Positions 1 to 6,922 of a stretch of DNA of 25,878 nt are shown piece by piece. The notes under the pieces were generated by a model that saw only the letters and a program-made list of their open reading frames with translations, did no database searches and was not told where the DNA came from. Made by a program: the position numbers and the translations under genes. Positions within the stretch are counted from its first letter, which is position 1, and each line of letters starts with the position of its first letter. The stretch is from Thiobacillus denitrificans (GTDB lineage: Bacteria; Pseudomonadota; Gammaproteobacteria; Burkholderiales; Thiobacillaceae): NCBI GenBank assembly GCA_002403375.1, contig DHHQ01000003.1, forward strand, positions 84,489 to 110,366, given 5' to 3'.

Positions 1-13
1 GCAGGTGACAAAA

Positions 14-46
14 TTCAGGCGAGCCGCTTGCGCGAACCCGCCTGAA
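14..46. repeat. Inverted repeat with 8-bp arms
   Basis: TTCAGGCG at 14-21 is matched by CGCCTGAA at 39-46, with a 17-nt loop. It lies in the gene-free left edge of the window. It could be a terminator for a gene beyond the left edge, but no T-run follows the hairpin on either strand, so no function is assigned. Confidence 0.35.
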
Positions 47-103
47 CTTGAATTGCGTAATTGTAGCCGAACCGGCTTCCCTCTTCAACGCTTCACCCCG
101 CGC

Positions 104-121
104 GCCGGCGGCTCCGCCGGC
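104..121. repeat. GC hairpin downstream of glutaredoxin
   Basis: GCCGGCGG (104-111) and CCGCCGGC (114-121) form a perfect inverted repeat with a 2-nt centre, starting 9 bp past the end of the glutaredoxin gene. It would fold tightly in the grx transcript and may protect or end the 3' end. It lacks a T-tract, so it is not a canonical intrinsic terminator. Confidence 0.35.
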
Positions 122-129
122 CGGATGGC

Positions 130-384
130 TCAGCGCTGGAGGTGCTCCAGCCCGCCGTCCATGTCGAGCTCGGTCAACTCGGTGAAACCGCCGATGCAAG
201 CGCCTTCGACGACGATCTGCGGCACCGTGCGGGCGCCGTTGGTGACGACGGCGAATTCCTTCATCGCCTCGCGGTCGAGGTCGATGCGGACCTCGTCGTA
301 GCCGATCCCGCGCTTGTCGAGAAAGGCCTTCGCCTTGACGCAGATGGGACAGGTGCCGGTGCTGTAGACCTTGACGGCGTTCAT
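130..384 (-). CDS. grxC: Glutaredoxin (GrxC type)
   Basis: This is an 84-aa class I glutaredoxin, a cytoplasmic glutathione-dependent thiol-disulfide oxidoreductase. The active site CPIC (Cys12, Cys15) sits after the first beta strand. TVPQI, with the family's cis-proline, and the later GG turn (GGFTEL) contact glutathione. The length is normal for GrxC (about 83-85 aa). Ile replaces the Tyr of the usual CPYC, but both cysteines remain, so dithiol activity is expected. An AGGA-type ribosome site lies 7-10 nt upstream of the ATG. The gene follows dapB by 24 bp on the same strand and is probably the last gene of bamE-dapB-grx. The thioredoxin-fold identity is secure; substrate preference cannot be read from the sequence. 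Confidence 0.93.
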   Translation of the reverse strand: MNAVKVYSTGTCPICVKAKAFLDKRGIGYDEVRIDLDREAMKEFAVVTNGARTVPQIVVEGACIGGFTELTELDMDGGLEHLQR

Positions 385-408
385 GGTGGGTTCTTCCTGG
401 TTGGACGA

Positions 409-1212
409 TCAGTTCAGATTGAGTACGTCGCGCATGTCGTACAGCCCGGGCGCGCGGCCCTGCAGCCACTTGGCGGCGCGCAGCGCGCCCTGGGCGAAGG
501 TGGCGCGGCTGCTCGCCTTGTGGGTGAGCTCGACGCGCTCGCCGATGCCCGCGAACAGCAGCGTGTGGTCGCCGACGATATCGCCGCCGCGAACCGTGGC
601 GAAGCCGATGGTCTTCGGGTCGCGCTCGCCGGTCACCCCCTCGCGGCCGTAGACGGCACAGCTGGCGAGATCCCGGTTGACGGCGCGCGCGACGGCACGC
701 CCCAGGCCGAGCGCGGTGCCGGACGGGGCATCGACCTTGTGGCGGTGGTGCGCCTCGATGATCTCGATATCGTAGCCCTCGTCCAGCACCTGCGCGGCGA
801 GCTCGGCCAGCTTCATCAGCAGGTTCACGCCGACGCTCATGTTGGGCGCAAAAACGACCGGAATCCGCTGCGCGGCGGCCTCGATGCGCGCACGGCCGGC
901 GTCGTCGAAACCGGTGGTACCGATGACCAGCGGGACTCCGGCGGCGGCACAGGCGTCGAGGTAGCCGAACGTCGCCTCCGGCCGGGTGAAGTCGATCAGC
1001 GCCTGCGCGCCCTGCACGGCGACGGCAGGCTCGTCGGTCACGCTCACCCCGCTGGCGACGCCCCAGGCGGCGCCGGCGTCCTGGCCGGCGAGCGGGCTGC
1101 CCGGGCGATCGAGCGCCGCCGACAGTTCGCAGTCGGTGTCGGCCGCGACGGCCTCGAGCAGCGCGCGCCCCATGCGGCCGGACACACCGGCGATCGCAAC
1201 CTTGACGCTCAT
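409..1212 (-). CDS. dapB: 4-hydroxy-tetrahydrodipicolinate reductase
   Basis: DapB (267 aa) reduces hydroxy-tetrahydrodipicolinate with NAD(P)H in the diaminopimelate/lysine pathway, feeding peptidoglycan and lysine synthesis in the cytoplasm. The N-terminal Rossmann glycine motif is VAIAGVSGRMGRAL (residues 5-18). The signature EAHHRHKVDAPSGTAL (153-168) carries the catalytic His155/His156, Lys159 and the SGT substrate-binding loop. FAPNMSVGVN (121-130) is also typical. The length matches the family. The start ATG overlaps the stop of bamE by 4 bp (ATGA), implying translational coupling. The preceding pathway enzyme, dapA, is on the same strand about 19 kb away in this window, so the pathway genes are split between two operons. 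Confidence 0.97.
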   Translation of the reverse strand: MSVKVAIAGVSGRMGRALLEAVAADTDCELSAALDRPGSPLAGQDAGAAWGVASGVSVTDEPAVAVQGAQALIDFTRPEATFGYLDACAAAGVPLVIGTTGFDDAGRARIEAAAQRIPVVFAPNMSVGVNLLMKLAELAAQVLDEGYDIEIIEAHHRHKVDAPSGTALGLGRAVARAVNRDLASCAVYGREGVTGERDPKTIGFATVRGGDIVGDHTLLFAGIGERVELTHKASSRATFAQGALRAAKWLQGRAPGLYDMRDVLNLN

Positions 1213-1613
1213 GGCGTCGCTCCTTGTTCTTGCGGCATTGCCGGCTCCACCGGCGTCGCAGGCGCACTTTGCGGGACGGGCGCAGCGTCCGGCGCTGCCG
1301 GCACGTCGCCCTCGATGCGCGCGAGCGTATCGCCCTCGAAATACAGCGTCACCCGCTTCTGCTCGGTCAGCCTGCCCGCCTTGTGGTAGAGGTAGACGTA
1401 GTCCCAGCGGTCGGCGTGAAACGGATCGACCACCAGCGGCGTTCCCAGCAGGAAACGCACCTGGGAACGGCTCAGCCCCGGCTTCAGGCGGGCGACGCTC
1501 TCCTCGTCGAGCGCGTTGCCCTGCTGCACGTCGATGCGGTAGGGACTGATTTTGCCGCCGGCACAGCCGGCAGCCAGGCTCAGAAACAGCGCTGTGATCA
1601 GGAAATGCCGCAT
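1209..1613 (-). CDS. bamE: Outer membrane assembly lipoprotein BamE
   Basis: This 134-aa lipoprotein is the small BamE (SmpA/OmlA) subunit of the BAM complex, which inserts beta-barrel proteins into the outer membrane. The N-terminus is a lipoprotein signal with lipobox LAAGC (lipidated Cys17). The mature part shows the family hallmarks: a YRIDVQQGN strand, LKPGLSRSQVRFLLGTPL, then DRWDYVYLYH and a beta strand ending LYFEGDTLARIEGD. A proline/alanine-rich tail of about 30 residues follows and is poorly conserved in the family. The gene is divergent from fur across a 78-bp gap and is followed by dapB with a 4-bp overlap. Divergence of bamE and fur is a common proteobacterial arrangement. Confidence 0.95.
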   Translation of the reverse strand: MRHFLITALFLSLAAGCAGGKISPYRIDVQQGNALDEESVARLKPGLSRSQVRFLLGTPLVVDPFHADRWDYVYLYHKAGRLTEQKRVTLYFEGDTLARIEGDVPAAPDAAPVPQSAPATPVEPAMPQEQGATP

Positions 1614-1691
1614 GTCCGGGGAACCGTCAGGGTCGGGGCTGATGAAAAAAACGTATCATAACGTATTCGCGTTCTCGTTCTGGAGACCCCA
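1614..1691. promoter_or_regulatory. Divergent bamE/fur promoter region
   Basis: This 78-bp gap must hold promoters for both flanking genes. It is the only AT-rich patch nearby. A tandem 7-mer AACGTAT occurs at 1650-1656 and 1660-1666, exactly one helical turn apart. ATCATA at 1655-1660 reads TATGAT on the minus strand, a fair -10 element for bamE. I could not fit a convincing Fur box or a strong -35. GGAG at 1682-1685, 6 nt before the fur TTG, is the ribosome-binding site. Confidence 0.45.
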
Positions 1692-2138
1692 TTGAGCAAT
1701 CCGTCCGATCTCAAGAGCATCGGTCTCAAAGCCACGCTGCCGCGCCTGAAGATCCTCGACCTGTTCGAACAGAGCGACAAGCGCCACATGACGGCGGAGG
1801 AGGTCTACCGCCTGCTTTCCGACGAAGGCCAGGACATCGGGCTGGCCACCGTCTACCGTGTCCTCACCCAGTTCGAGCAGGCGGGCCTGCTGATGCGCCA
1901 CCACTTCGACAGCGACAAGGCGGTGTTCGAACTCAACCAGGGCGAGCACCACGACCATCTGGTCTGCCTGCAATGCGGCAAGGTCGAGGAGTTCTTCGAC
2001 GCCGAAATCGAAAAGCGCCAGGCCCGCATCGCCAAGGAGCGCGGCTTCGCGATCCACGACCACTCGCTGCAGATCTACGCCGACTGCATCAAGGAAAACT
2101 GCCCCAACCGCAAGCCCGGCGACGCCCGTCAGCGATAG
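1692..2138 (+). CDS. fur: Ferric uptake regulator Fur
   Basis: This is a 148-aa Fur-family repressor, normally using Fe(II) as corepressor. The winged-helix N-domain includes LKATLPRLKILDLF (12-25) and the recognition helix region IGLATVYRVLTQFEQAGLL (49-67). The dimerisation domain has the metal motif HHDHLVCLQCG (86-96) and a second Cys pair at 132 and 137 (CIKENC), a structural zinc site. The start is TTG at 1692: it gives the family's usual N-terminus and has GGAG 6 nt upstream, and no in-frame ATG precedes the conserved region. The histidine cluster and length favour Fur over Zur or PerR. Its 3' end overlaps the convergent btuF-like gene by 10 bp. Confidence 0.95.
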   Translation: MSNPSDLKSIGLKATLPRLKILDLFEQSDKRHMTAEEVYRLLSDEGQDIGLATVYRVLTQFEQAGLLMRHHFDSDKAVFELNQGEHHDHLVCLQCGKVEEFFDAEIEKRQARIAKERGFAIHDHSLQIYADCIKENCPNRKPGDARQR

Positions 2139-2989
2139 GGGGCCAGCGCCGCACACAACTCGGCGACCCCCTCCGCCAGCCGCGGCGCGGGACGATGCAG
2201 GCGATCCGCGTCGACCCGCACGAACGCCCGGCGCTTCACCGCAGGCAGCGTCGCGAACGGCTGCCAGAACCCACGCACATCGGGCGCGTCGCTGCCGCTC
2301 ACGATCACTTGCGGCGCGCGCTTCAGCACCGCCTCGCGCGACACCACCGGCGACGCCGCGTCGAGGTCGGCGAACACGTTGCGTGCCCCGCACAGCGCCA
2401 GGGCATCGCTGATCCAGTGGCGGCCGCCCACGGTCATCAGCGGCCGATCCCACACCTGGTAGAAAACCCGAACCTCGTTGCCCCGCGCGTAGCGCCGCCC
2501 GAGTGCCGCGAGCCGCGCCGCGAACTCGGTCGCCGCCGCATCGCCCGCCGCGTCATGGCCGCTTACCCGGCCGATCAGCCGAAGCAGGCGCGCCACGTCG
2601 TCGAGGCGGGCCGCGCGGGTGTGCAGTACCGGCACCCCGAGCGCCGTCAGGGCGTGGATGTCGGCCGGCCGGTTGCCGCCGACCCAGGCGACGACCAGGT
2701 CCGGCTTCAGCGCCAGCACCCGTTCCAGATTCACGCGGCTGTAGTCGCCCACCCGCGGCAGCGCGCGGGCCGCCACGGGGTGATCGCTGGCGCTGTCCGC
2801 CCCTGCGAGCTGTGCGCCCGCGCCGACCGCATACAGCATCTCGGTCAGATGCGGGGTCAGCGAGACGATGCGTTGCGGCGGCTTCGCCAGCTCAAGCGTC
2901 ACGCCGGCGTCGTCGACCACCCGGATGGCCGCCGCCTGCCCCGGCGCCGCCGCCAGCAGGCACAGCCAGAGCAGCGCGGCGCGGATCAC
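2129..2989 (-). CDS. BtuF-like periplasmic cobalamin-binding protein
   Basis: A 286-aa ABC-transporter substrate-binding protein of the helical-backbone BtuF/FhuD class. The N-terminus is a Sec signal peptide with a hydrophobic core ALLWLCLLAAAPG and cleavage near AAA (about residue 21). The two lobes are recognisable: PQRIVSLTPHLTEMLYAVGAG (about 38-58) and DLVVAWVGGNRP in the first, GGRHWISDALALCGARNVFAD in the second. GTG at 2989 is chosen because it begins directly at the signal peptide and overlaps the stop of the preceding phosphatase gene as GTGA. Vitamin B12 as ligand is inferred from the BtuF-like pattern and the CobC-like neighbour. No permease or ATPase lies in the window, so these would be elsewhere. 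A siderophore- or heme-binding relative is the alternative. Confidence 0.85.
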   Translation of the reverse strand: MIRAALLWLCLLAAAPGQAAAIRVVDDAGVTLELAKPPQRIVSLTPHLTEMLYAVGAGAQLAGADSASDHPVAARALPRVGDYSRVNLERVLALKPDLVVAWVGGNRPADIHALTALGVPVLHTRAARLDDVARLLRLIGRVSGHDAAGDAAATEFAARLAALGRRYARGNEVRVFYQVWDRPLMTVGGRHWISDALALCGARNVFADLDAASPVVSREAVLKRAPQVIVSGSDAPDVRGFWQPFATLPAVKRRAFVRVDADRLHRPAPRLAEGVAELCAALAPYR

Positions 2990-3582
2990 CGCCCGTGCAG
3001 GCTGCCGCCGTGGAAGATCAGGCTGGCGCGCCCGGCGTCGAAGCGCAGGCGCGTGATCGAGGCCGTCGCCACCTCGATGCGGTAGGCATGCTCCAGCGGA
3101 ATGTGCAGCGCCCAGGCGAGCGCCATCCGCATGACCCCGGCGTGCCCGACCAGCAGAACGTGCCGGTCGGCATGCCGCGCGAGCAGGTCGTCGAGCGCGG
3201 CCGCCACCCGTGCGTGGAATTCGGCGAGCGGTTCCGCCCCGGCCGGACGCACGTTCACCGGATCGGCCTTGAAGCGCGCCAGCGTTCCCGGGGCGTCCGC
3301 CTCGATCTCTGCGGCGGTCCTGCCCTCCCAGCTGCCAAAGCCGACCTCCATCAGGCGGTCGTCGAACGCCAGCGGCAGGCCATGACGCGCAGCGAGCGTT
3401 TCGGCGAAGGCACTGCAGCGCGCGAGCGGCGACGAGACGATGTGTGTCCACGGCGGCGCCTCGCCGACCGCGGCGTGCATCTGCGCCCAGCCCTTCTCCG
3501 ACAGCGGGTCGTCGATCTGGCCGCGATACTTGCGGCCGCCGACCGGCTCGCCGTGGCGCATCAGGTCGAGCGTGGTGGTCAC
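2986..3582 (-). CDS. cobC: Histidine phosphatase, likely alpha-ribazole phosphatase (CobC type)
   Basis: This is a 198-aa histidine phosphatase (phosphoglycerate mutase-like) enzyme. The catalytic RHGEP is at 9-13 (phosphorylated His10). Arg55 in SPLARC, Glu79 in LMEVGFGSWEG and His147 in LVGHAG complete the active site. The FGSWEG segment after the acidic residue is typical of CobC-like members, which dephosphorylate alpha-ribazole phosphate in the nucleotide-loop branch of cobalamin synthesis. The start is GTG at 3582, overlapping the proB stop (GTGA); its own stop overlaps the BtuF-like GTG in the same way. The family is certain. The CobC assignment rests on motif details and the adjacent corrinoid-binding protein; a generic phosphatase is possible. 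Confidence 0.85.
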   Translation of the reverse strand: MTTTLDLMRHGEPVGGRKYRGQIDDPLSEKGWAQMHAAVGEAPPWTHIVSSPLARCSAFAETLAARHGLPLAFDDRLMEVGFGSWEGRTAAEIEADAPGTLARFKADPVNVRPAGAEPLAEFHARVAAALDDLLARHADRHVLLVGHAGVMRMALAWALHIPLEHAYRIEVATASITRLRFDAGRASLIFHGGSLHGR

Positions 3583-4700
3583 GCGAGCACCACCAGGTTG
3601 TCGCGGTGGATCAGCTCCGGCTCGTCCATGTAGCCGAGCTCGGCCTCGATCGCCGAGGAGGGCCTGCCGGCGATGCGGCGCGCCTCGCTGGCGCTGTAGT
3701 TGACGAGGCCGCGTGCGACCTCGCGCCCTGCGGTATCGACCACCGCGACGACCTCGCCGCGCTCGAATTCGCCGGTGACGCCCTTCACGCCGACCGGCAG
3801 GAGGCTCTTGCCGTCCTCGGTCAGGGCGCGCACCGCGCCGTCGTCGAGCACGACGCCGCCGCGCAGCTGCAGGTGGTCGGCCAGCCACTGCCGGCGCGCG
3901 GCGAGCGGCGCCTGGCGCGCCACCAGCTGGCTGCCGATCGCCTCGCCGGCGGCGAGCCGCAGCAGCACGTTCTCCTCGCGCCCGCTGCAGATCACGGTGT
4001 GCGCGCCGCTCCGCGCGGCGCGTCGCGCGGCGAGAATCTTGGTCAGCATGCCGCCGGTGCCGACGCTGCTGCCCGCCCCGCCCGCCATGCGCTCGAGCTC
4101 GGGGTCGCCGGCGTGGGCGTCCATCACCAGCGTGGCGTCGGGGCGCTTCCTCGGGTCGGCGGTATAGAGGCCGGGCTGGTCGGTCAGGATGATCAGGCAG
4201 TCGGCCTCGATCAGGTTGGTCACCAGCGCGCCCAGCGTGTCGTTGTCGCCGAGGCGGATCTCGTCGGTGGCGACGGTGTCGTTCTCGTTGATGATCGGCA
4301 CCACGCGCAGTTCGAGCAGCGTGCGCAGCGTGGTCCGCGCGTTGAGGTAGCGGGTGCGGTCGGCGAGGTCTTCATGCGTCAGCAGCACCTGCGCGGCATG
4401 CAGGCCGTGGGTGCGGAAGATCGACTCGTACGCCTGCACCAGGCCCATCTGGCCGACGGCGGCGGCGGCCTGCAGCTCGTTGACCGCCTTCGGCCGCTTC
4501 TTCCAGCCGAGCCGCGCGATGCCCTCGGCGATCGCGCCCGACGACACCAGGACCACTTCCTTGCCCTGCGCGGTGAGCGCGGCGATCTGCCCGGCCCAGC
4601 GCGACAGCGCGGCATGGTCGAGTCCGCGTCCCTCGGCGGTGACCAGGCTGGAGCCGACCTTGACGACGATGCGGTGCGCGTGCCGGACCACGGAATGCAT
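3579..4700 (-). CDS. proB: Glutamate 5-kinase
   Basis: ProB (373 aa) phosphorylates glutamate in the first step of proline synthesis. The amino acid kinase domain spans about 8-260: RIVVKVGSSLVT (10-21), VVLVSSGAIAEG, NENDTVATDEIRLGDND for substrate binding, and GTGGMLTKI in the nucleotide site. A C-terminal PUA domain (about 277-373) makes this the long, two-domain form usual in proteobacteria. The start ATG shares one base with the stop of the CNP1-like gene (TGATG), and the end overlaps the CobC-like gene. The pathway partner proA is not in the window. Feedback inhibition by proline is known for the family. Confidence 0.97.
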   Translation of the reverse strand: MHSVVRHAHRIVVKVGSSLVTAEGRGLDHAALSRWAGQIAALTAQGKEVVLVSSGAIAEGIARLGWKKRPKAVNELQAAAAVGQMGLVQAYESIFRTHGLHAAQVLLTHEDLADRTRYLNARTTLRTLLELRVVPIINENDTVATDEIRLGDNDTLGALVTNLIEADCLIILTDQPGLYTADPRKRPDATLVMDAHAGDPELERMAGGAGSSVGTGGMLTKILAARRAARSGAHTVICSGREENVLLRLAAGEAIGSQLVARQAPLAARRQWLADHLQLRGGVVLDDGAVRALTEDGKSLLPVGVKGVTGEFERGEVVAVVDTAGREVARGLVNYSASEARRIAGRPSSAIEAELGYMDEPELIHRDNLVVLA

Positions 4701-5197
4701 CAGCGCGCTCCCTGCCGCAGGCTGCGCACGGCTTCCCGCGGGTGCTGGATGTTGATGCCGCCGGGGCAGAAATGGTCCTCGTACAGGGCCTTGTGGTACG
4801 ACAGCAGGGAGCGGAACCTGATCGGGTCCCAGCCCGCGCCGCGCGCCTTCGACCAGCTCCCGTCAGGCTGTCCGTAGGCGTACAGGCGGCGTTCGCCGGT
4901 CTCGCAGCGCATCCCCTCGAACGAGACGTTCCTCGCGCCGCCGGCCGCCTCGACCACCACGGTGTAGCGGACCACCTTGTCCTCGCCGACGCTGATCGAC
5001 GCGATGTCGACGAAATGCCGGTTGCGGGTGGCCGACGAGACGTCGAACTCGACCAGGTTCTCCGCCTGCGGATACGGCGGCAGCTGCGCCGAGAGCTCCT
5101 TCCACGGCTTCTCGTTTTCGAACTCGTGGTCGAACGCGCCCCACTCCGCCTGGGCGGCGAGGGGCAGACAGAGCAGCAGGGCGGGCAGGATTTTCAT
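4700..5197 (-). CDS. CNP1-like family secreted protein
   Basis: A 165-aa exported protein resembling the CNP1-like family, first named after a Neisseria protein and of unknown function. The signal peptide is MKILPALLLCLPLAAQA with cleavage before EWG. The mature part keeps the family pattern: an acidic start (FDHEFENEKPW), a central VEFDV strand, and a conserved Cys pair (in MRCETGE and HFCPGG) that could form a disulfide in the periplasm. The second ATG (5197) is chosen over 5206: it begins with Met-Lys of a normal signal peptide, and a -10 element sits so close that the upstream ATG would lie inside the promoter. The gene is one base from proB, so it is probably cotranscribed with it. Confidence 0.85.
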   Translation of the reverse strand: MKILPALLLCLPLAAQAEWGAFDHEFENEKPWKELSAQLPPYPQAENLVEFDVSSATRNRHFVDIASISVGEDKVVRYTVVVEAAGGARNVSFEGMRCETGERRLYAYGQPDGSWSKARGAGWDPIRFRSLLSYHKALYEDHFCPGGINIQHPREAVRSLRQGAR

Positions 5198-5204
5198 GCC
5201 CGGC

Positions 5205-5233
5205 ATTCTATTGATTCGGCTGTGCGCTGTCTG
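5205..5233 (-). promoter_or_regulatory. Probable leaderless promoter of the CNP1-like/proB operon
   Basis: Read on the minus strand, CAGACA (5228-5233) is separated by 17 bp from TAGAAT (5205-5210). These match the sigma70 hexamers at 4 and 5 of 6 positions. The ATG at 5197 begins 8 nt after the -10, where transcription would be expected to start, and no ribosome-binding site precedes it. A leaderless transcript is therefore likely; this is inference from spacing. Confidence 0.5.
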
Positions 5234-5264
5234 CAGAAAGATGGCCGCATGTGGCGCCCCGCCT

Positions 5265-6122
5265 TCAATGGCCGGTCATCGCCGCCCGCGTCCGCACCAG
5301 CCGGCCGTCGCGGTAGTCGGCAAAGGCCTGCTCGATCTCCTCGCGGGTGTTCATCACGAAGGGGCCGTGCTGCACCACCGGCTCGCCGATCGGCCGGCCG
5401 GCGACCAGGATCAGGCGCGCACCGTCGCCACCGGCCTCGATCTGCACCTCGTCGCCCTCCCCCAGCACCGCCAGCGTATGGCGCGGCAGCGTCTCGCCGG
5501 CGAGACGGGCGCTGCCCTCGAAGACATAGACGAAGGCATTGCGCTCGTCGGCAAGCGGCGCGTCGAATCGTCCGCCGGGCGCAAGCGCGACGTCGAGATA
5601 CAGCACGTCGGTCGCCGGGTCTTCGATCGCGCCGCGCACGCCGGCGAACGCGCCGGCCAGCACGCGCACCCGCGCGCCTTCGTGCGCGACCTCGGGAATC
5701 GCGGCGGCCGAGAATTCCTGGTACGCGGGATCGGACAGCTTGTCGCGCGCCGGCAGGTTGATCCACAGCTGGAAGCCGCGCATCAGCCCATCGGTCTGCT
5801 TCGGCATCTCGGAATGGATGACGCCGCTCGCCGCCTTCATCCATTGCGCCCCGCCGGCCTGCAGGTCGCCGCGGTTGCCCATGCTGTCGCGGTGCTCCAT
5901 GTGGCCGTCGAGCATGTAGGTGAAGGTGATGAAGCCGCGGTGCGGATGTTCGGGAAAGCCGGCGATGTATTCGTCCGGGTTGTCGCTGCCGAAATGGTCG
6001 AGCATCAGGAAGGGGTCGAGGTGCTTCAGCGCCGGCGTGCCGATGCTGCGATGGACCGTGACGCCCGCCCCCTCGGTCACCTCGAAGGCGGGAACACGCT
6101 GGCGGATGGTGCGCAGGTTCAT
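5265..6122 (-). CDS. Pirin family protein
   Basis: A 285-aa bicupin of the pirin family. Bacterial pirins include quercetin 2,3-dioxygenases (YhhW-like) and redox-linked regulators. The N-cupin metal ligands are visible as His59 and His61 in FPEHPHRGF and His103 and Glu105 in VIHSEMP. The phrases LDPFLMLDHFG (35-45) and GFQLWINLP are family signatures. The C-cupin includes APGGRFDAPLADERNAFVYV and the terminal HGPFVMNTREEI. All metal ligands are intact, so a metal-dependent dioxygenase is possible; substrate cannot be deduced. It lies 33 bp behind the azoreductase gene on the same strand, with a divergent LysR gene, suggesting response to quinones or other electrophilic aromatics. Confidence 0.95.
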   Translation of the reverse strand: MNLRTIRQRVPAFEVTEGAGVTVHRSIGTPALKHLDPFLMLDHFGSDNPDEYIAGFPEHPHRGFITFTYMLDGHMEHRDSMGNRGDLQAGGAQWMKAASGVIHSEMPKQTDGLMRGFQLWINLPARDKLSDPAYQEFSAAAIPEVAHEGARVRVLAGAFAGVRGAIEDPATDVLYLDVALAPGGRFDAPLADERNAFVYVFEGSARLAGETLPRHTLAVLGEGDEVQIEAGGDGARLILVAGRPIGEPVVQHGPFVMNTREEIEQAFADYRDGRLVRTRAAMTGH

Positions 6123-6155
6123 GGTGGGTCTCCTTTCTTCAACGGGGGGGAACGC

Positions 6156-6806
6156 TCAGGCCGCGACACGCTGCGGCCAGTCGCGTTCGAGGAGCGCGTC
6201 GATGTCCGCCGCCGCCGCGTCGCAGGCAGCGGCGCCGCGCGCCATGCCGCGGTCGGCGGCGATCACCTCGACGTCCTTGACGCCGAGGAAGCCCAGGACG
6301 AACCGCAGCCACGGCGTCGCGAAGTCGATCGCGCTGCCGACCTCGGTGCCGCCGGTCGCGACGAGGACATAGACCTTCTTGCCCGCGAGCAGTCCCTCCG
6401 GGCCCTGCGCGGTGTAGCGGAACGTCAGGCGCGCCCGCGCGATCTGGTCGATCCATGCCTTGAGGCTGGCCGGCACGCCGAAGTTGTAGATAGGCGTGGC
6501 GATCACCCAGACGTCGGCGCGCCTGACCTCGTCGACCAGCGCGTCGGATCCGGCCAGGGCCTGCCGTTGCGCCGCGTCGCGCGCGTCGGGGTCGGCCAGG
6601 TTGGCGGCGACCCAGTCGGCGTCGACGAAGGGCAGGCCCTGCGCGACGTCGCGGCGGGTCACCGCCACCTCGCCCGCCCGTGCGGCCAGGCCGGCAATCA
6701 GCCGGTCGGCGAGCTGGCGGGTGACCGACCCCTCCACGCGCGCGCTGGCGTCGACGCGCAGGACGCGCAACGGGAATGGGCCGGAACGGTTCTGGCTGGC
6801 TTTCAT
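6156..6806 (-). CDS. azoR: FMN-dependent NADH-azoreductase
   Basis: A 216-aa flavodoxin-fold quinone/azo reductase that performs two-electron reduction of quinones and azo compounds with NADH via bound FMN. The N-terminus LRVLRVDASARVEGSVTRQL contains the SxRxxxSxT-like phosphate-binding loop for FMN. PIYNFGVPASLKAWIDQI binds the flavin ring side, and LVATGG is the second FMN loop. The length is slightly above the E. coli enzyme (201 aa) because of an N-terminal MKASQNRSGPFP extension. AAGGAG lies 8 nt before the ATG, which supports this start despite the extension. It heads an azoR-pirin operon divergent from lysR. Detoxification of electrophiles is the likely role. Confidence 0.93.
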   Translation of the reverse strand: MKASQNRSGPFPLRVLRVDASARVEGSVTRQLADRLIAGLAARAGEVAVTRRDVAQGLPFVDADWVAANLADPDARDAAQRQALAGSDALVDEVRRADVWVIATPIYNFGVPASLKAWIDQIARARLTFRYTAQGPEGLLAGKKVYVLVATGGTEVGSAIDFATPWLRFVLGFLGVKDVEVIAADRGMARGAAACDAAAADIDALLERDWPQRVAA

Positions 6807-6922
6807 GACATCTCTCCTTGTATAGACGGCGCGCCCTTGCGCCGGGATGAGGTCATTATCAGTTTTGCCAAATCAGGAATAAAGATAGAGTTACTGAATT
6901 AACTTTTCCGTTTTTCTGAACA
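6807..6922. promoter_or_regulatory. Divergent azoR/lysR control region
   Basis: The gap is AT-rich against its surroundings. A -10-like ATTATC at 6855-6860 (GATAAT on the minus strand) would start azoR near 6848. An inverted repeat, AGTTA-N6-TAACT at 6889-6904, lies about 40-56 bp upstream of that point. This is where LysR-type regulators normally bind, and its TTA-N6-TAA core approximates their T-N11-A box. The site is also just before the lysR ATG, allowing autoregulation. Confidence 0.5.

Noticed and set aside
142..1389. A 415-codon plus-strand open frame antisense to grx and dapB
   Set aside because: It is a by-product of high GC: it overlaps well-identified genes, shows no family pattern, and its composition is that of a reversed coding frame.
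1614..1691. A Fur box for autoregulation of fur
   Set aside because: No 19-bp GATAATGATAATCATTATC-like match better than scattered bases could be found.
4977..6902. A 641-codon plus-strand frame antisense to the CNP1-like, pirin and azoR genes
   Set aside because: The genes on the opposite strand have intact motifs and ribosome sites; this frame has neither and is a GC-driven shadow.
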